DNA of 64,000 nt. Source: Bactrocera neohumeralis. Its lineage: Eukaryota; Arthropoda; Insecta; Diptera; Tephritidae. Below the pieces are notes generated by a model, which saw nothing but the letters and a program-made list of their open reading frames with translations, was not told the origin of the DNA and ran no database searches. Within the stretch, counting starts at the first letter, position 1. Each line of letters opens with the position of its first letter. The stretch is taken from contig NW_026089624.1 of assembly GCF_024586455.1 (NCBI RefSeq), forward strand, positions 11,251,341 to 11,315,340, in the 5' to 3' direction. This document shows, in pieces, positions 40,671-50,798 of the stretch. The position numbers and the translations under genes are program-made.

Positions 40671-42621
40671 GATTATGTTCCTCGATTACTAGTTTATCTT
40701 GGGTCTTGGTATTAGTAATATCTTCGACTACTATTTGTGTCAAACGAATTTTGTAATTTGCGAAATGTAGAGGGTAGATTGATTGGATTTTTGGCATAAT
40801 GGCCTCTGTTGTTTTTATACCATTAATTACCGATAGATTAAGATATTGATTTAAAAGCGATTTTAGCGATTCTTCATTGTAGGTTGTTTCAGTTATTAGG
40901 TGCCTATGGTACGTAGGGAAAACTATGTCGAATTTGTATGAATTTTTGGAATCTTCTGATATGAAAATTTGGTTTTTGAAGACATTAATGGGTATTTCTA
41001 CTGAAGAAATTAAATTTTCGGAAGAGCTGTCACTACTGTGGACAGTCATTGAATTTAAATTAGCGATTGGTGGTCGTGAGAGTAGATCTGCGACGATGTT
41101 TGTGCTGCCTGGTTTATAAATGATTTCGTGATTATACTCGTATTCTTCCAATTGTGCTTTCCATCTTTTAATTTTTGCATTTGTATTTTTGTTGCTGAGA
41201 GCAAAGGTCAATGGTTGGTGATCAGTGTAAATCTTAACCTTTTTTGATCCGTATAGGAAGCATTTCAGGGACTGTAGAGCCCAAATTATTGCCAACATTT
41301 CTTTTTCATTGGTGGCAAAAGTTTCCTCTGCTCTGCTTAGAGTTCTTGACAGAAAGGATATTGGCCTACCGTCTTGGGAGAGTACGGCTCCTAAAGCGTA
41401 ATTTGAAGCATCCGTGGTAAGCTCAAAAGCTTTTTCGAAATCTGGATAGTGAAGTATAACATCATCTGACGTCAAGCAATATTTCAGGTCTTTAAAAGCT
41501 TCTACTTGTTGTGCTGTTAAATTTAAAAGTGTATTTTTAGACTGATTTTTGGAAACTCTTCCTAGCTCTTCTCTCAGTATTTCTGTCAGGGGTTTTGCAA
41601 TTTGTGCATACGCTTTTATAAATCTGCGATAATGTCCCTTCATTCCTAAAAAGGAGCGTAAATCATGGACAGTTTTGGGCCGTGGAAAATTTATTATAGC
41701 TTCTATCTTTTTTTGTGTTGTGCGAATTCCATTTTGGCCAACTATTAAACCGACAAATTCGATTTCCTTTTTGATAAATTCACATTTATCGAACTGTACC
41801 TTTAAATGCGCTTTTTCGAGAGTGTCAAATATAATTTTAAGACTTTTAAAATGATCTTCTTTACTTTTGCTAAAGATAATTATGTCGTCGACATAAACGT
41901 AGCACCGAACGCCGATGTGTTTTCGTAGCACATCGTCCAAAGTGCGTTGGAAAATGGCAGGCGCATTTCTTAAGCCGAATGGAAGTCGAGTAAATTCGAA
42001 TTTCCCATTGGCAATGGAGAAGGCGGTATTCCCAATATCTGCTTCGTTAAGAGCAATCTGATGGAATCCACTCTTAGGGTCAATTGTAGAAAAATATTTA
42101 TTTGATCCTAGATTAGTTAGAATAGTGGTAATATCTGGAATGGGATATTTATCTGCTATGGTATCCTCGTTCAATTTACGATAGTCGATTACCATACGGA
42201 ATTTTTTCAATCCTGAGGCGTCTTCTTTCTTCGGTACGAGCCATACCGGAGAATTGTAGGGAGATTTCGATGGTCGAATAATGCCATCTTTAAGTAATTC
42301 CTCAATTTGTTTGTCTATTTCTTTTTTTAAAGGCATTGGATACGGGTAAGTTTTGGAGTATATTGGTCTATCGCTTTTAGTCTTAATTTCGGCTCTAACG
42401 TTCGTGACATATGTTAATTTTTTATCTGGTTCAGCAAATAGTCTTGGGCAAGAGTTAAAGAGTTGTTTTAATTTTTCGTTATCTTTGGAACTCAAATGAT
42501 TTAGCCTTAATATAGTGTGCGCAATAGAATTAATTTCTAACTGGTGGATGGGGTATTCGTATTTACTGAGTAATATAAAATAGTTCTCCTTAGTAAAAAT
42601 TACTGCGTTTAAACTTTTCAT
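40456..42621 (-). CDS. pol: Element 4 pol: reverse transcriptase, RNase H, integrase N-terminus (721-residue open frame)
   Basis: The longest open frame in the window. RT motifs: KKFRMVIDYRKLNEDTI, FTRLPFGLRNAPAIFQR, catalytic YVDDIIIFSK, LRSFLGMKGHYRRFIKAYA. RNase H: ELTTDASNYALGAVLSQDG, NEKEMLAIIWALQSL, YTDHQPLTFAL and NIVADLLSR. The integrase zinc module follows before the frame is lost by a shift near 40510. No stop or frameshift lies within RT and RNase H, so these domains may have been active recently. Protease is in a separate upstream frame. Confidence 0.88.
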   Translation of the reverse strand: MKSLNAVIFTKENYFILLSKYEYPIHQLEINSIAHTILRLNHLSSKDNEKLKQLFNSCPRLFAEPDKKLTYVTNVRAEIKTKSDRPIYSKTYPYPMPLKKEIDKQIEELLKDGIIRPSKSPYNSPVWLVPKKEDASGLKKFRMVIDYRKLNEDTIADKYPIPDITTILTNLGSNKYFSTIDPKSGFHQIALNEADIGNTAFSIANGKFEFTRLPFGLRNAPAIFQRTLDDVLRKHIGVRCYVYVDDIIIFSKSKEDHFKSLKIIFDTLEKAHLKVQFDKCEFIKKEIEFVGLIVGQNGIRTTQKKIEAIINFPRPKTVHDLRSFLGMKGHYRRFIKAYAQIAKPLTEILREELGRVSKNQSKNTLLNLTAQQVEAFKDLKYCLTSDDVILHYPDFEKAFELTTDASNYALGAVLSQDGRPISFLSRTLSRAEETFATNEKEMLAIIWALQSLKCFLYGSKKVKIYTDHQPLTFALSNKNTNAKIKRWKAQLEEYEYNHEIIYKPGSTNIVADLLSRPPIANLNSMTVHSSDSSSENLISSVEIPINVFKNQIFISEDSKNSYKFDIVFPTYHRHLITETTYNEESLKSLLNQYLNLSVINGIKTTEAIMPKIQSIYPLHFANYKIRLTQIVVEDITNTKTQDKLVIEEHNRAHRNGKENKLQILEKYYFPPMSKKIKKITKLCKVCKENKYDRHPNNAKLGATPLPEYPYYSHRHFLNRQT

Positions 42622-42884
42622 TGTATCGTTACCTATTATGGCATCAAAGGTTCTTACTTGGGCAAAATGTGAAATTTTAAATTACCTATTTCATCACCGA
42701 AAACACTGATATTAGCGTGATGAGTAATTTTGGCGGCTCCCCCAACCGAATTTGCAATGGAGGATTTATTCGGAATGTTCCTAATATAAGTTGGACTAAT
42801 GTAATTTTTGTTCGATCCGGTATCTAATAAAAATTTTAGTTCATTGCCATTTTTCATTTTGAAACGATAGTATGATATTGTCAC
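42622..42884 (-). pseudogene. pol: Element 4 protease
   Basis: ELKFLLDTGSNKNYISP carries the aspartic protease D-T-G. The frame ends at 42654 and a shift near 42640 leads into the pol frame, which continues with the last protease strand and RT leader. The frame overlaps the end of gag in another phase. Confidence 0.82.
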
Positions 42885-43677
42885 TAGGGGTTGCTTCGAT
42901 CTCTTCTCGCGAGGACTCGCAGTACCCTTCAGGATATTCTAATATTTCGTTATCGTATTCTATTGGGTCAGTTTCTGTAACTTCTGTATTGTAGATCCGT
43001 TGCATTTTATTAGGAGTCTGTATTATCTGTGATGGTGGTCTCTTGCTAGGTTGATTATTACTAGCCCGCGCTAGTTCATCACTAAATGCCTGTGGTTTGT
43101 TACTGAATGTTTGCTGCCTATTATTAAATGTTTGATTTTGTTGATACTGAGACCTATTCTGATAATTTACTTGCTTCGTTTGAAAAGAGCGATCAACTTC
43201 CATTGGTGTAGCAGGTTTTGGAGGAAGAGGTGGTCTAAAGTTTGGTTGCACTGTGACGTAGTGTCGGTTTTGTCCGTACTGTTGATACGAACTTGGTCTA
43301 GGGGATTGGTTGTGAACATTTGTAAGTTCTGGGTAAAATGGTCTTATTTGGGGTTTGAATGAGTATGACTTTGGTTGGTTGTGGCTAATAGGTTTGGTAT
43401 TGGTCGGCAAGCGACTGATACTATTTGCATGGTTCGTCCTGTAATTCATGTTGCCTAATTTGAGACACATGTGGAGAGCCTGTGGTAAACTGGTGGGTTC
43501 CTTTACACTTAACAGACTGGGTAAGGCACCATTCAGACCTCTTATAAATGTGTCGAGTGCCTTTTCTCTATATGTTGTTGTCATGGCATACAAAGCTTCT
43601 TCACCTAACTCCAGGCAATCGATTTTGTCTAGGATAAGCGAGAGATATTGATAAACTTGTTGGTAAAATTCTTCAAC
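42841..43677 (-). pseudogene. gag: Element 4 gag, N-terminus deleted
   Basis: The frame enters from the LTR junction at 43677 without a start codon (QQVYQYLSLILDKIDCLEL, then REKALDTFIRGLNGALPSLL). This corresponds to the second half of the capsid. A long Pro/Asn/Gln-rich nucleocapsid follows to 42841, with PMEVDRSF near its middle, as in relatives. Roughly the first third is missing. Confidence 0.83.
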
Positions 43678-43853
43678 AGTGCCTACTCATCAAAATTAGG
43701 TTTGCGCGTATTTCGCTCAACTGCCTAATAATTGGGAGAGCGGATGCGCATGTAGCGTATTCCATTAAGCTAAGAGTGCAATAGGAGTCTCAATTGTAAG
43801 TTGACTCCTAATTATGCAGACATTTTTGTCAGCGAATTTATGTTGTGTTAACT
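43678..43853 (-). repeat. Element 4 5' LTR, truncated
   Basis: It matches 37762-37937 of the 3' LTR with several differences. It ends at TSD TATA. The LTR part nearest gag, with its poly(A) signal and the primer site, has been deleted. Confidence 0.88.
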
Positions 43854-44010
43854 TATATACTCGCTGTCACTTTTATTCGTGCCTTGTGCAAGTGTTGAAG
43901 ATTTGTTACTGGTTGCACTTAATATGCAACACATGAGTGTACATAGCAAAAAGAAAATTTGTTCCAATAGATGTATTCCGAGTCTTAACATAAAAAATAA
44001 CAATGAACGA
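43854..44010. repeat. Large inverted repeat, left arm, inner part
   Basis: It matches the complement of 45165-45304 (cgctgtcacttttattcgtg and tgctatgtaca-type blocks), then of 44605-44640 (cgagtcttaacataaaaa). MITE 2 separates these two blocks in the right arm. Confidence 0.78.
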
Positions 44011-44604
44011 CTTTGCAATCAGAAACAGACAGGTAAAATCAAAAGTTTTTGCAATAGTTATTAAATAATTTATAATGTCCGCTTTCGAAGTAGGAAAAAC
44101 ATTCAAATCGTTTTCGAATTTCTTTTTTACCATTTCTTGCATTTCTTCAAGCTTATTTGACATGTAAGAAGTTCTCTGTAACCTGTAATTATCAATATTT
44201 AGATTAAAATGTATTTTTCTGTAGAAAATAAGTGCACAGATTTTTGAGCAGGAAAATTATCAATCGCAGTTATGAATTTGAATTTGAATAGTTTCGAACG
44301 TAGGTATACATACTATTTGTTTTGACTGGCGAAACTCCCAAAATTGTACCTATCTATTGAGTCTTCGTATACGAAAATTCCATGTGTTGAACGCTGATTA
44401 CTAGATTGATCCGAAGAATGTCGACCTTAAGATTGTTCTGGTGTTTGCGATTTAACTAAAGAAGGATTATACATAATTTTATGATCTCTTTGCGAAATTT
44501 TGTGCACAGTAAAGAATTCGCATCAGCATTGCTAAATTTCCATAAATGGTCATTCGGATACGGACGAAAATTGCTGCCTGATTTAGAATCTAAAAAAGCC
44601 TTTC
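44011..44604. other. Spacer between the inverted-repeat arms
   Basis: About 600 bp, AT-rich. A minus-strand frame starting at 44163 (MSNKLEEMQEMVKKKFENDL) has a helical charged N-terminus but then becomes repeat-derived, so I do not call it a gene. If the arms are the ends of one element this would be its centre. Confidence 0.4.
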
Positions 44605-45480
44605 ATTGTTATTTTTATGTTAAGACTCGGAACACATCTAATTAAACGATACTTATAGCCCTGACAGACGACAGCGCTAATATGCATTAGCCGGCTTAAT
44701 TTAAATTTATTTGCGCATTTGACCCATGTGAATGCAAATTTATAATGCACAAGAATTTCGTGCATTTGGCTGAATTTAGTAGGCAACATTGGTTAAAAAT
44801 GACAGATTTTTGCTATTGTTTGACAGATGTCGCTTGAAATCTGCCGCCTTGTTAGTGTTTACAGCTTTAGAGGTAAACAGTTTTATATTGCTAATTAAAT
44901 TATCTGCAATTATATTAACAAAAACAAATTTTAATATTTTTAGATGGCAGAAAATAAACAACGCACAGTTTGCTGTCCATTTTTCCAATATTCTTCACTT
45001 TTTCACACACTTTCATTTCACTTTTTGTTTTAACAAATAAACAAATTTCACTATCAGCTGTCCAAATGCACAAGTCTGCCGTCTGTCACCATAAAATTTC
45101 AATGCGCATTAGCGTTGCTTAAAGCGCATTAATTTTGCTCGTCTGTCAGGGCTATTACGGGAGGCTGGCTTTTTGAACGGATTAGAACAAATTTTCTTTT
45201 TGCTATGTACATTCATGTATTGCATATTAAACAGCAAACAGTAACAAATCTTCAACACTTGCACAGTGCACGAATAAAAGTGACAGCAAGTGTATACAAG
45301 ACTGTCCATTTCGCTCTGAACGCCATCTGCACGTATCTTATTGCACTAAACAGCTTTTAGAGTAGCGGTATAATTTAAAAGCACCGTTTATTGAATGTAT
45401 AATATAAATATAAATATATCAGTTTAAACTAACATCATATTTTTATGAATGAGAACACTGATTTCTTCATTAATTAAATT
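44605..45480. repeat. Large inverted repeat, right arm (contains MITE 2)
   Basis: Without MITE 2 this arm is about 375 bp and pairs with 37465-37643 plus 43854-44010. It shows the uninterrupted sequence across the element 4 target (cttgtatac on the complementary strand). No transposase was found between the arms, so this is either a foldback element or a rearranged duplication. Confidence 0.78.
44656..45154. mobile_element. Harbinger-like MITE 2
   Basis: The ends are tagccctgacagacgacagc and, as complement of the right end, tagccctgacagacgagcaa. The TTA duplication is at 44653-44655 and 45155-45157. Terminal repeats are related to MITE 1 (shared TAGCNNTGACAGACG), but the interiors differ. 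499 bp, non-coding. Confidence 0.82.
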
Positions 45481-45567
45481 CTAAGAATACAATTTACATA
45501 TTTACCTCTGAAAATTCTCAAGCGTTTTTGAGAAGCGAAAATACAACTTGCGAATGCGCAAATAAAA

Positions 45568-46402
45568 TCACGAAGCCCAATTGCCTGTCACGAAAATTGC
45601 GATATAAAATGAAAACGCACCGGCCACCTTGACAAGATCAGATTCCTTCAATATCCAGCAACAACGAACTGGGTCCACTTGCACCTTCCCCTGGGGTAAT
45701 GCCCGCAGGGAGCATCCTATTAATAGATGCGCTGGTGTTAACGGCTCGCCGTCGTTGGGATCTTGGCTCAGAGGTACTAGGGGCGAGAGTTGAGAATGGC
45801 CTCCACTTCCGCCAACACTGTTGCTAACTCCTCTGCTGTGAGTAGCGCGTTGCTGGTTACGCGAACGATGTGGTGTTTGGCGGACTTCACCGCGGCTTCC
45901 CATTATCCGCCGAAATGCGGCGCCCGTGGTGGTATAAAGATGAAGCTGCACCCTTCGTCTGTTGCGAATCTCTTCAGCTCTGGACCCATTGCTAGAAACG
46001 CCTCCTTCAATTCGCGCAGCTTGCGATCGGCGCCTACGAAATTGGTGGCATTCCTCGGCGTCCAATGAACCTTTTTAGGACGAGAAGAAATTAATTAGAA
46101 GATAGGTCCGAATCTAGTTCTAAATGTATTGCTTTGGAGGTAAAGCAAACGAAAACTGCAATATATGTTTTTACGGGTGGTCGGCCGCGTATTTTTAACG
46201 TTGTGTATATCGGACCACAAAAATCTACTCCACATATAAGAAAGGGCCGTAGTGCTCGAAGTCTTTCGACAGGCAAATTTCCCATTATTTGGTTTTGCAA
46301 CTTCGGTTTGTAATGAAAACAATGTAAACAGTTTCTAACGGTTCTACTGCAAGCTTCTCGGGCATTAATTAGCCATATGCGTTCTTGAAGAAGCGCAACC
46401 AA
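45568..46402 (-). pseudogene. pol: BEL/Pao integrase, two pieces
   Basis: 46091-46402 holds the zinc-binding end (RNCLHCFHYKPKLQNQIMG) and the start of the core with GVDFCGPI, containing the first catalytic D, and TYIAVFVCFTSKAIHLEL. In 45568-46065 only part is in phase: VPLSQDPNDGEPLTPAHLLI, a conserved BEL C-terminal block. The remaining core lies in other phases. Confidence 0.82.
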
Positions 46403-46535
46403 CGCTTTAGCCCCAGCGTGTTGATTTCGAATGTACAGGAACCGTAAATACGTTATGACGAAGTGCGAAGTAGTAGAAGCGGAAATTTGGTATCGTATGG
46501 GAGAGGTGCATTTTATAGGCGACCTCCTACTCGGA

Positions 46536-47413
46536 TTAATTTGAACGACAGCGACTTATCCGAGTACTCTGCAAAAACGGGTTGAGTTTTTGCAAGTTTG
46601 TGGGTAGGGTGGTGCATTTATGCAATTTTTGAATAACATCCAAAAATTCTGAATGTTGGACCACCTGTGCAATTTTTAGAAAACTCAAGTTTAGCTCTTC
46701 TGAAGTCAGATCCTGTCCCAAGAAAGATTTTGGGGGTCGTCTTATGCATCGTAATATGTATGTGACCACACGAAGCAATTTTTTATGAGAAGTGAATTTT
46801 TCAATAAGGTCCAATATTGAATTTTTCTCAGTAGTTGAAATTAGTGTAATCGTGTTTTTCTTCTTCTCTAATGCTTCGTCTTCTGGTGAGAGCTTAATTG
46901 GCCATAATGCAGGGTCTTCTAGGAGGAACTGTGGACCGCCAAACCATATCGAATTATTCAATTCGCCCACGTTACAACCCCGAGGCACTTGAACCGCAGG
47001 ATTTGGTTTTGTTGGCAGATGCCGCCAATGTACTTTATCAGTCAACTCTTGGATTTCGGACACTCTGTTTGCGACGAAGGTTTGTAGTGAGCATGGATGA
47101 GTTTTAATCCAATGTAAAACAATTTCATAGTCTGTCCAAAATGTAATATTTTCGAAGTGTCGACTCAACATAGGCGCTACTCTTGACCATAATTCGAAAG
47201 AGGATGTGCTGCCGAGAGCTCGAGACGCGGGAGAGACTTGGTCTTAAGCGGAGCCACTCTAGACTTTGCAGTAAGCAGCATACATTTAATACCACTAGCA
47301 GATTGGCTTCGTATGTATATGCAGCATCCGTACGCCCTTATTGAGGTGTCGGAGAAGCCATGTATTTGACAATATATTCCTTTTAGTGGCTCGCAGATCC
47401 TGAAAATTGTCAT
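46536..47413 (-). pseudogene. pol: BEL/Pao RNase H and connection
   Basis: 47177-47413 contains IHGFSDTSIRAYGCCIYIRS and LPRLELSAA, the BEL RNase H motifs. 46536-47171 continues with ITFWTDYEIVLHWIKTHPC and FVANRVSEIQELTDKVHWRH, then the linker to integrase. A frame break lies between at about 47175. Confidence 0.82.
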
Positions 47414-47526
47414 CTAAAACAAAGCGAAACAAATCCTCTTTCGGCAACCAATCGATTCCTAAAGTTTTAGTGGAATTTTTGTCATTGAAACTTAATGACT
47501 TTTCGGTGCAATTACTGTCGAAAAAA

Positions 47527-48125
47527 TTAGGGTGGTTCGAAAAGCATGAATCCGCCCGAGTTTAATATTGTAATTGCCTCACTTCTCAAAAGATCTAGAG
47601 ACTCAAAATTTTCGGACCTTGTCAATAAATCATCAACATAAAGGTCCCTTTTGATGGCCAATAAACCGAGTGGATATTTCATTGAATTGGCATCACTAAG
47701 CATTTGCAAACACCGTGTTGCGAGAAATGGAGCAGGCGCAGTGCCGTATGTTAAGACGAAAAATTTGTATTTGCTCTGAAGGATGCTTCTCCACACAATA
47801 AGTTGACAATTTCTGTCTTCTTCATGCATAATTATTTGACGGTACATTATAGTAATGCCCGCTGTTAGTGCATACTTATGTAAGCGAAAACAAAGAAGAG
47901 TTGAGTATAACTCTTCTTGGATGGACCTACCATCAAAAGTTCATTCAACGCTATTTGAATTGAAGATCGACTCGAGGCATCAAATACAACACGTAATTTG
48001 GTTGTTGTGCTCTCAGACCTTAAAACGCATTGATGCGAAATAAAGTAGTGTGGCACACTCGGGATCTTATTGTTCGTTGGGCTCATGTGACCCTTTCTAT
48101 ATTCATTTATAAATTCCAGATGCAT
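47527..48125 (-). pseudogene. pol: BEL/Pao reverse transcriptase
   Basis: 47865-48125 reads TKLRVVFDASSRSSIQIALN and ELLMVGPS, early RT motifs. After a frame break near 47850 the second piece holds YGTAPAPFLATRCLQML and the catalytic YVDDLL. The part between motifs is intact in length, so breaks are small indels. Confidence 0.85.
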
Positions 48126-48158
48126 TTTGAGAAGTTCTGGATCTTTTAATGTCCTTCT

Positions 48159-48869
48159 CTACAGGGCCTGAAACCGCCGAACTGCGGTTTCATAGGAGTG
48201 AGCGAGTAACTTACGGTCAGCTTTAAAAGGCATTCTGACTTGAAGCCGTCCTGAAGGCAATACTTGCGTTGTATTTACGAAAAATTTTTCACACTCTTGT
48301 TGCTCTTGTGTGAATTTAATGCCATTTGAATCTGTAGGTAATTCTTCTAGAGCCCAAAATTTTTGGACTACTGAATCTATTGACGTGAAGTCTTCTTCAG
48401 CTTGGCATAATGTGCTATGTAATCTGGGAGGAGAACTTATATTACTAAGGTATTTGCCAGATACAATCGATCCTAAAAGGGTTTTCTGAAAAGTTGGTTG
48501 GTTAGGACCATTTTTAATTTGGCCAACAGCTAAAAGATCGAAAAATGTTTCAGCACCCAAAAGGATATCCACTTTTTTAGATTTGTGGAATTCTGGGTCC
48601 GCCAATTCAATATTGTGCGGCATTTTCCAGCCACTAACATTGCTGTTATGGTCGGAATGATTTGCCGAAATGCATCGCATTACCCAGAATTCCACCGAAA
48701 ATTCATAATTATTTAAACGCGACTTGACAAACGCGCTTAGTTTTGACCCCACTTTTGTATTGGAATTTCCAATTCCTATCACGCTTAATGTTTTGTGTTG
48801 ACGTCGAATCCGCAACTTCTGTGCCAAGTCCTCCGTCATGAAGTTGACCTGGGAGCCTGAGTCCAGCAA
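48159..48869 (-). pseudogene. pol: BEL/Pao protease region (Peptidase A17 type)
   Basis: MLDSGSQVNFMTEDLAQKL opens the frame and carries the D-S-G aspartic active site. KKVDILLGAETFFDLL is the downstream motif. The frame extends into the region before RT (FWALEELP...). Confidence 0.85.
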
Positions 48870-48944
48870 CGCTCTCGCAGCAGGTAATCTCCACAGCTGG
48901 TCCTCACTAAAATTACTGCTGTTGCCAACATTACCCGATCCGGC

Positions 48945-50167
48945 TTACTCGCTGTATGCATGGCATGTGTGGTGGATGGTTGCGGATGAGGTGCAGCGGG
49001 GAAGGAGACTGACGAGATGCGATCGATTGCACACACGACATCGATCCGCTCTGCACTTAGAGACCGTGTGCCCCTTACGCAAACAGTTTATGCATAAGGG
49101 CACCGATTTCACGAACTCGAACCTCTGCTGCACCGGAAGCGCCTTGAAAGTGGGGCAGGCAGTTAGATGGTGATCCCTCGATTTGCACTGTTGACAATTA
49201 GGCTGCCTTGTGTTTGCAGCAACTAGCGCCGATTTGGTCCTATCCATTTGGTGTTGCTTTCCATGACTCGTACTGCCTGTTGGTATGGGCTTCGTCCTTG
49301 AGTGTGATGCTCCTACCGCTGATAGCTGCTGGTATCTCCTATTTAGGGTGGCTTCACAGTCCTTCCACAGTGGCATTTGGATCGGGTGGCAGGGTCAAAC
49401 TTTGTCATTACTAAATGTATTATAATAGCGTTTGTTATCTGTTTCTCAGCGCCCTGCGATAGCAATGAGTCATATACCGCTGACACTTCGTCAATCATTG
49501 ATCGCAATGAAGGCGCGGATGGCTTTGGGATGGTTGGCAGCTCAAAAAGTTTAGATATTGTATTGAAAAAAATCAAACATTTATTATCATAAACCTTTTT
49601 GAGACTTGCCAACGCTTTCGGGTAATTTTCATCCGACATCTGAAACGCTTTAACTGTTCTCAAAGCCTCTGCAGATAGACAATTAACCAAATGGTTAAAG
49701 TTTTCAATATCTGGGATATTTGGATCATTATGAACCAAGCTCTCAAAGAAACTAATAAAATTTTTAAACTCTGAATATTCTCCCTTGAATTTCGGCAAAT
49801 TCATTTTAGGGTGCCTTGAGCTGTGAGAAGTTACAAAAGATGTTTCAGCAAGTGAAGTTTTATTTTTCGCTAAAATTTACTTGATTATGGACTTCGTTTC
49901 AACGATTATGTCCTATAACTCCCCTCGGGCCATGTCGTCTTTTTCAATCTTTGATTGGCATTTCAATAATTTTTCACTATGTGAATTTAAAATATCGAGA
50001 CGACATTCCAATTCGATTGGATCTAAAGACATAGTTTTTTCGAGAAGGCCCGTTTTAATGCGCAAAATACTACTTTTCGCAACCGTTCTTTGACGTCTTA
50101 ACGACTTTAAGTCCGTCAACTCCTTACTTGGAGACAGCTTTGCGAGAGTTGGCTTTGGCTTGCTCAT
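48945..50167 (-). pseudogene. gag: BEL/Pao gag with zinc knuckles
   Basis: The start frame is 49913-50167 (MSKPKPTLAKLSPSKELTDL). The capsid part, 49343-49804, begins LPKFKGEYSEFKNFISFFES, the typical DUF1759-like block. The nucleocapsid, 48945-49376, has CQQCKSRDHHLTACPTF and CINCLRKGHTVSKC with Cys/His spacing of knuckles, then CRVCNRSH. Three frames, so broken at least twice. Confidence 0.83.
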
Positions 50168-50400
50168 TTTGCTTGTTTAAATTAAATTTCCGAAAGTTTG
50201 GCAACAAATATATTAAGAATCGACAACGAAAACGAAAATATATACATACTATATATCGATTCCCAAATATACGAAAGTCAAACCAATATGCAATCAAGGT
50301 TGGCAACAAATATATTTGGAATCGGTTACGAAAACGAAAAAATAATAATATCGATTTTCAAGTTTACGAAAGCCAAACCAATAAATGCGCAAAATGAGTT
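50168..50400 (-). repeat. Two-copy tandem repeat in the BEL/Pao leader
   Basis: Units at about 50196-50298 and 50299-50395 share ttggcaacaaatatatt, aacgaaaacgaaaa, atatcgatt and tttacgaaag-like blocks, ending caaaccaat. Unit length is close to 100 bp. Confidence 0.65.
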
Positions 50401-50798
50401 CGTACATGTAAGTCACAATATATGTAATAATAAGTATATGTTTGCATATATATACAGTATAGAGCATAAGTCTTGATACTCTTTTAATTTTTCAGTTTAT
50501 TATTAAAATATTTCAAACAAGTTTAAATAGTTTAGGCAACTTTGGTAATAATTAAAAAATCCACATTGTATTTATTCATAATCGAAAGGAAACAGCAAAA
50601 TTTGGCTGCTGCATCAATAACGGTAGTCAAAAATGTAACTGTGATACGCTCGAGCCCCAATGTAGCTAGCGCGCAGAATAACGGTATATTTGACTTGTGA
50701 TGTGTGGGAAAAACATATTGTTTGCAGACCATATTCTATATAACTTCATAGTACGTTCATTTATTCGCATCGAGGTAAAATATTTTCCGTGTGCAATC

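Larger units (their letters stand above)
37644..43853 (-). mobile_element. Gypsy-type LTR element 4 with env
   Basis: It has a 3' LTR at 37644-37937, env, integrase, a 721-residue pol frame, protease, gag and a partial 5' LTR at 43678-43853. The 4-bp duplication TATA is at 37640-37643 and 43854-43857. A deletion removed the end of the 5' LTR, the primer site and the Gag N-terminus, joining gag directly to LTR sequence. A 487-bp MITE sits in env. The element is not autonomous now. Confidence 0.92.
45568..50420 (-). mobile_element. BEL/Pao-type LTR element, decayed
   Basis: Minus-strand gag, zinc knuckles, A17-type protease, RT, RNase H and integrase fragments follow in the BEL/Pao order. At least eight frame breaks are present. 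No LTR was identified on either side, although the leader (50168-50395) contains a tandem repeat. Confidence 0.88.

Noticed and set aside
43906..44163. Minus-strand 85-residue frame starting MSNKLEEMQEMVKKK
   Set aside because: The helical start is attractive, but most of the frame lies in the inverted-repeat arm and no homologous motif was recognised.
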